Of a DNA stretch of 64,000 bases, positions 59,769 to 64,000 are shown piece by piece (the stretch's first letter is position 1; each line of letters opens with the position of its first letter). The translations under genes were made by a program, and so were the position numbers. Location of the stretch: positions 10,249,085-10,313,084 of the forward strand of contig JALPQD010000006.1 of NCBI GenBank assembly GCA_023101885.1, in the 5' to 3' direction. This DNA comes from Typhlomys cinereus. Taxonomy: Eukaryota; Chordata; Mammalia; Rodentia; Platacanthomyidae. The notes under the pieces are model-generated. The model was not told where the DNA came from. It did no database searches and saw nothing but the letters and a program-made list of their open reading frames with translations.

Positions 59769-60570
59769 GGCAGATAGATGGTAATCATCCTGCAAATGGG
59801 AGACTGACACCCCCCCCCCGCCCCCACTGCGGTCTCCTACTCCTATTCCATCTACCTTTGAATCTCCTCTTACAGTAAGATTTCATTTAAACAGCCTTTT
59901 ATCTTTGGTTAGGAGGTGACCTCCAATACCAATCAGGATGAAGCCAAGGGCGGTGCAGGAACAGCAAAACTGAAAACAACAACAAACCATAATTGAGAAC
60001 ACTAGAAACCCTACATTAATCACTTGAAACTAAACCAGCCAAATCTCTCCCCATCCTAAAGCTCAGGGAAACTTGCATGGAAGCAGGGTTAGCAAGATTG
60101 TAAGAGCCTAAAGATGGGAAGGACCAATGATATGCAAGTTAGGGCTGCAGTAGCCATAATCGGACTTTGCGTGACCCGCACAATGACTGACATGTCAACG
60201 ACCCCCGAAAGTCTAGCATGAATCACGGTCACTAGGATCCTTATAGGCAAGGAGTTAACAGTCACAATACTGTTCCCATACTAAAGAGGAACCCAAGAAA
60301 GGGCTCTGAGCAATGCCACTGAGTCCTTACACCTCACTAGTGGGGAGGACTCAGAGAGAAGTTTGGCATTCACACAAAAGAATGTTCCAGGGAATGGGAG
60401 GGTGGGAAGGGGGAAGACACTGGGAGAATGGGAGGGAGGGGAGTGAAAGGAAAAGGAAAAGGGGGAGAGGGTGCAAGTGGTACTGGGGAAGGGTGGAGGG
60501 AGGGAGGAGACAGGGTACCTATTAAGCTTGTATGATTGGGGAAAAATAAACAAGTTAAAAAACAGTTAGT
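59769..60570 (+). mobile_element. older L1 3'UTR insertion with TSDs
   Basis: Aligns with the 3'UTR of the L1 at 3384-5792: 'tcctactcctattccatcta', 'gcaggaacagcaaaactgaa', a GGAGGG-rich tract and the end 'tacctattaagcttgtatga'. It is visibly more diverged than the other copies, pointing to an older subfamily. The perfect TSDs 'aaaataaacagttta' at 59753-59767 and 60571-60585 bound it. Frames at 60281-60553 and 60313-60525 are shadows of the purine tract. Confidence 0.9.
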
Positions 60571-62502
60571 AAAATAAACAGTTTAAATAATTCTTTTACA
60601 CCAACTGGTAAGGAATAGAGATTAAAACTGTACTTGATTACTTTAAAGAAAAACTTCAAATAATATTGGTAGACCTCACAGCATTGTATAGGAAACAAAC
60701 TTCTCAAATCAACAAAGAAACACAACCTTGTAGAGCATTCCATGGCACACAAAGAGAAATACAGAGGGACCCCACATCTTCCAAAAATCCAATCAAATCC
60801 ATAGTTCCTGGCTATGAGGATCACAGAACCATATACATTTTCCAACACAGTAGGCAACTCACCAACTAAGAAAAAAAAAAAAAACTCTGTACTTAAACAT
60901 AATTGCTCGTAGGTATTTTTTATTCTTTGAAAATGTTAATCTCAAAATTTACAACATCATATATTTCCTATAAAACAAGGTGAAACAGAACCATGGGGAT
61001 AGCAAAATGAGTAATGTTTCCTGAATTTAAACTCCAGAGTTCACATGGTAGAAGGAGAGAACCAAACTTCCAAAAAAGTTGTTTCAGACCTGAACATATA
61101 CATATCTTATCTGTCTGTCTGTCTCAAGTAATAAATACTATTTAATAAAATTATAAAACAGAAACTAAAATTTCTACTGTTATGAAAAATAATGTGTAGT
61201 TTATAATAACCTTGATTTTTTTAAAAAATTAATTATTGTGAACATTATTCAGTAAAGTGCCAATATTTTATAATCAGATTAATCTATTAAAGTAATTTTC
61301 AAAGCATGATTTCAGTAATGTTATGGGAGGGTTGAAAATGAGCAGAGCAATGTGTGGGAGAGGAAGAGAAGAAGCTATTTAATGTGAAAACACCAAGAGT
61401 GGAGGGAAGTGAGCCCTGGTGGCCAGACCAGAAGAGAGATCTGCTGAGCATTGCTGGTGGCTTCTGAGCAACAGGGTGAAATACAGAGGTGTCCTCTGGC
61501 TTCATTCAAGAATCTATGGACAATGCATTGCTGACACCAATTTCAATTAAACTCACATCACTCTATCCCTGACTAACTTCCTAACTTTTCATTTGTGTTC
61601 AAGGCGTACATATTTATTTTGTAAAACACAACCGTTAAAAATGAACCGGAAGAGAAAAATCAGGAAGTAAGCTATCAGGGAATACCATTATTTTGCCTTC
61701 TGGCACAAAGAGCCATATTACAAAAAGAAATCCACACATTTCCAAATGTTTGAATCTAAAGACCTTTATAATACAGAGATGGAAAAAAGATGTTCAGAAT
61801 AATTTCAAGAAAAGCCCACATCTTTTTCACACTGATACATGTCCCCACCTCTTTTTGGTCCTATGTCGATTATACATATTGAATTTAATGATAGCATTTT
61901 TAAAGAATTATTTTCTAATAAATCAAGCATCTTGTTAATTAGTGCCACATTCACTTATACATTAAGATATTGATTAATTTAAGATGCCCTTACATGGAGA
62001 AATTGAAACAGTTTCTCATACTAATCATGCAAATCAGGAAGTGTAGACACAGGGAGATGGGGAGACTAAAGACCAACTGTTCAGTAGATCAGCGCTAGCT
62101 GCAGAATCCCACATTTTCGGGCATCATCTTAGACACAATACAGTATGACTGCCACAGTTTCAGAAAGCATTTCCAGTTATGACAATATCTGGAGATGCTA
62201 TTTCCTCTGCAATTTTCTGGGAAATAACACTCTTTCCAAAAGGTTATACTTCATTGGTCAAAGTTTATTCCTTGAAGAAACAATGAGAATCACCATAAAT
62301 TTAGTAAGTTCACTACAGAAACTAAAGATGTGTGATCATCTTTACCCTATGGCAAATGACTGAGTTAGGAAAAGATGAATGTAAAAAAAAAAGATTTTTT
62401 TCAGAATTCTTACACGAAGAAAGGAACAGGGAATGAATGCTAAGTCAAAACTCGCAATCCTTTTCACATATTTACATGTTGTCAAACCTTTTCCCCAAAT
62501 GT

Positions 62503-62534
62503 GTATGTATGTATGTATGTGTATATATATATAT
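62503..62534. repeat. (GTAT)n(TA)n simple repeat
   Basis: 'gtatgtatgtatgtatgt' followed by alternating TA. Confidence 0.92.
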
Positions 62535-63186
62535 TTCTAGAAGTTACATTGTAATACCAAGGAATGATTAATATAAATTAAATGTTTGAATAAATAGCAT
62601 GCATTTGCATAGATATTTGCTTCTGAGAAAGCAAATAAATCCCTAAGAGCTCAGTTTCTGGGAACCTCATTTCTTAAGCATTTGCTGGGACATCACAGTT
62701 CTTTTCTGCAAACAGACTGCCTAAACAGATCCTTGCAATAACCCACTTAAGAATAATGGCAATGCTCTCAGGCAGATAATCTCATCGGCTTTCAAGGAAA
62801 GGGGATTGTGACAAAGAGGTTGGTAGCTCCCAGAGGTCTGTCATGACCTTGCATCGGGAGTGACATATGATGGAGATCATCCTCCGCAATAGTCACTTTA
62901 AAGCGGCAGAGATGAATTGCTTTTCATTTTCACATGGAATGAGTCTAGAGGGGCCACAAAGTTTTGCAGGGATCAGAACTGACATTAAGAGGCAAGGACA
63001 GTCACTATCAGAACATGAAGAGACTATCTTATCTTCCCAAGAGATAAAAGGTCTTGGTTTCCCAGGTCTTGCCCAATTCACCATTTGTCCCACTCTGGAC
63101 TCATGTTTGGTGGGGAGACTGTCTTTTAACTCAGGAACTCATAGAAGTTCTTTGATGAGAACTAATGGATATGAGAATGACAAACC

Positions 63187-63188
<2 letters not shown>

Positions 63189-63230
<42 letters not shown>
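63189..63230. repeat. (GT)n microsatellite
   Basis: Twenty-one uninterrupted GT units, outside any recognised SINE. One of the longest pure dinucleotide tracts in the window. Confidence 0.96.
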
Positions 63231-63232
<2 letters not shown>

Positions 63233-64000
63233 AGGGTCATCTAGGAGTTTGGCAATCTTGTCATCCTGTGAAAAGTAAAGGTCCTTGTGAAGTAGAGCTT
63301 AGCACTCACCACATGGAGCACAGGATATTAAAGCATTTTATATTTTACATAAAGACAGAAGAGGTGACAAAAAAGAAGAAAGAAAAGTCAAAAAGAAGAG
63401 CAGTCATTGTAAGTGTGGGTGGTATGAAAATTCAAGGTAAGGAATGAAGAAATTTTTGCATCTCTCATTGGGTCCCTGGTCAACCATAAAAATTTGAATC
63501 TGATGATGTATCTAGTCTGTGAACCTCTGAAAGACATAAGAACAAGGAATGAATGTGTGTCCTCAAGAAATTTCACTGGTGTCAAGATCTAGCTCTTCAA
63601 AGGTTGATTCTGGCTCCAGGATCACAAATATCAGGAGCAACTGGTTTTCTCTTTAGACCTAGTGCACCTCCCTGCCCTCATTGAGCTAAAGAGAGAATGG
63701 TGATTACCAGATTATTTTAGAGCAAAGAAGCCCATTAGAGCTAGATATCTGTGCCTGCATTCCATGGCTCAGGTTAGTTCCAGAGTCACTAGCTTTGTGA
63801 CACTCACAGCTAAGCAAACATCAATGTTATCACCTCAAACTTTCCTATTCACAGGACTGTTAATGATGACTGATAGCAATGTCATATCAGAGAGGTCAGG
63901 GGTCAGTGGATCTACCTCCAATAAAAATAGTATTGCAGTTTCAAATGCATGCCAGAGCAGAGGTGGATTGTCACCTAAGAAACACTGGCTGGCAGGCCTG

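Larger units (their letters stand above)
60590..64000. other. unique-looking sequence
   Basis: No gene or interspersed repeat recognised apart from simple repeats at 62503-62534 and 63189-63230, and a short (CTGT)n near 61111. A 125-codon frame at 62867-63244 ends by reading into the (GT)n and has no domain, though its first 100 codons are free of low complexity. Confidence 0.5.

Overview
This is an AT-rich stretch of nuclear DNA from a rodent, most likely intergenic or intronic. I see no host exon, CpG island, structural RNA gene, CRISPR array or operon-like layout. The longer open frames fall into three groups: the eroded 3' end of LINE-1 ORF2, frames read through (CA)n-bearing SINEs, or chance. 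The rodent assignment rests on B2-superfamily tRNA-derived SINEs, B1 (7SL-derived) and ID-like SINEs, a rodent-type L1 whose 3'UTR carries a long polypurine tract, and many class III (ERVL/MaLR) LTR fragments. The commonest young SINE has a B2-like tRNA head, a distinctive GC-rich body, an internal (CA)n and a tail close to 'attgaataaat'. It is not the standard mouse B2. A dipodoid (jerboa, jumping mouse) or another rodent outside the mouse/rat group is my guess, at low confidence.

Layout. 1-2745 shows no recognisable repeat. 2760-3050 is a young SINE with perfect target-site duplications (TSDs). 3384-5792 is a 5'-truncated L1 with 16-bp TSDs. 6903-7500 holds a 137-bp degenerate duplication, a GATA-like repeat and a MIR. 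9630-10145 has an old SINE and a B1, each with a CA/GT tract. 11399-11622 is another young SINE. 12.4-14.6 kb holds MIRs and a MaLR LTR. 17.3-19.3 kb clusters an (AG)n, a B3-like SINE, an ID-like SINE, a MIR and two minus-strand LTRs. 22.5-23.7 kb holds an LTR piece, a minus-strand L1 3'UTR and an MLT1-like LTR. 27.0-28.3 kb has MIRs and a young SINE. 31.0-32.4 kb holds two LTR pieces, a 25-nt palindrome and a strong 37-nt hairpin. 35.3-35.9 kb carries two young SINEs in opposite orientation. 37.6-38.7 kb is an L1 with a twin-priming inversion. 40-44 kb holds older SINEs and an LTR. 45.2-46.0 kb is a minus-strand L1 3'UTR with 15-bp TSDs. 46.3-49.4 kb has two LTRs and a long interrupted (GT)n. 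52.5 and 56.9 kb are solo-LTR-like elements. 55.9-56.3 kb is an (ATAG)-like repeat. 59.8-60.6 kb is an older L1 3'UTR with TSDs. The rest is unique-looking sequence.

The window records several layers of retrotransposition: ancient MIR/MLT1, then ERVL LTRs and older SINEs, then young L1s and SINEs with intact TSDs. SINE and L1 TSDs fit the same L1 target-primed mechanism. I found no convincing new functional system. The best leads are the SINE family that carries its own microsatellite and keeps an open antisense frame, the twin-primed L1, and the small perfect inverted or direct repeats at 31.76, 32.37 and 57.4 kb. Repeat boundaries without TSDs are approximate, and family names come from memory of consensus features rather than a database search.
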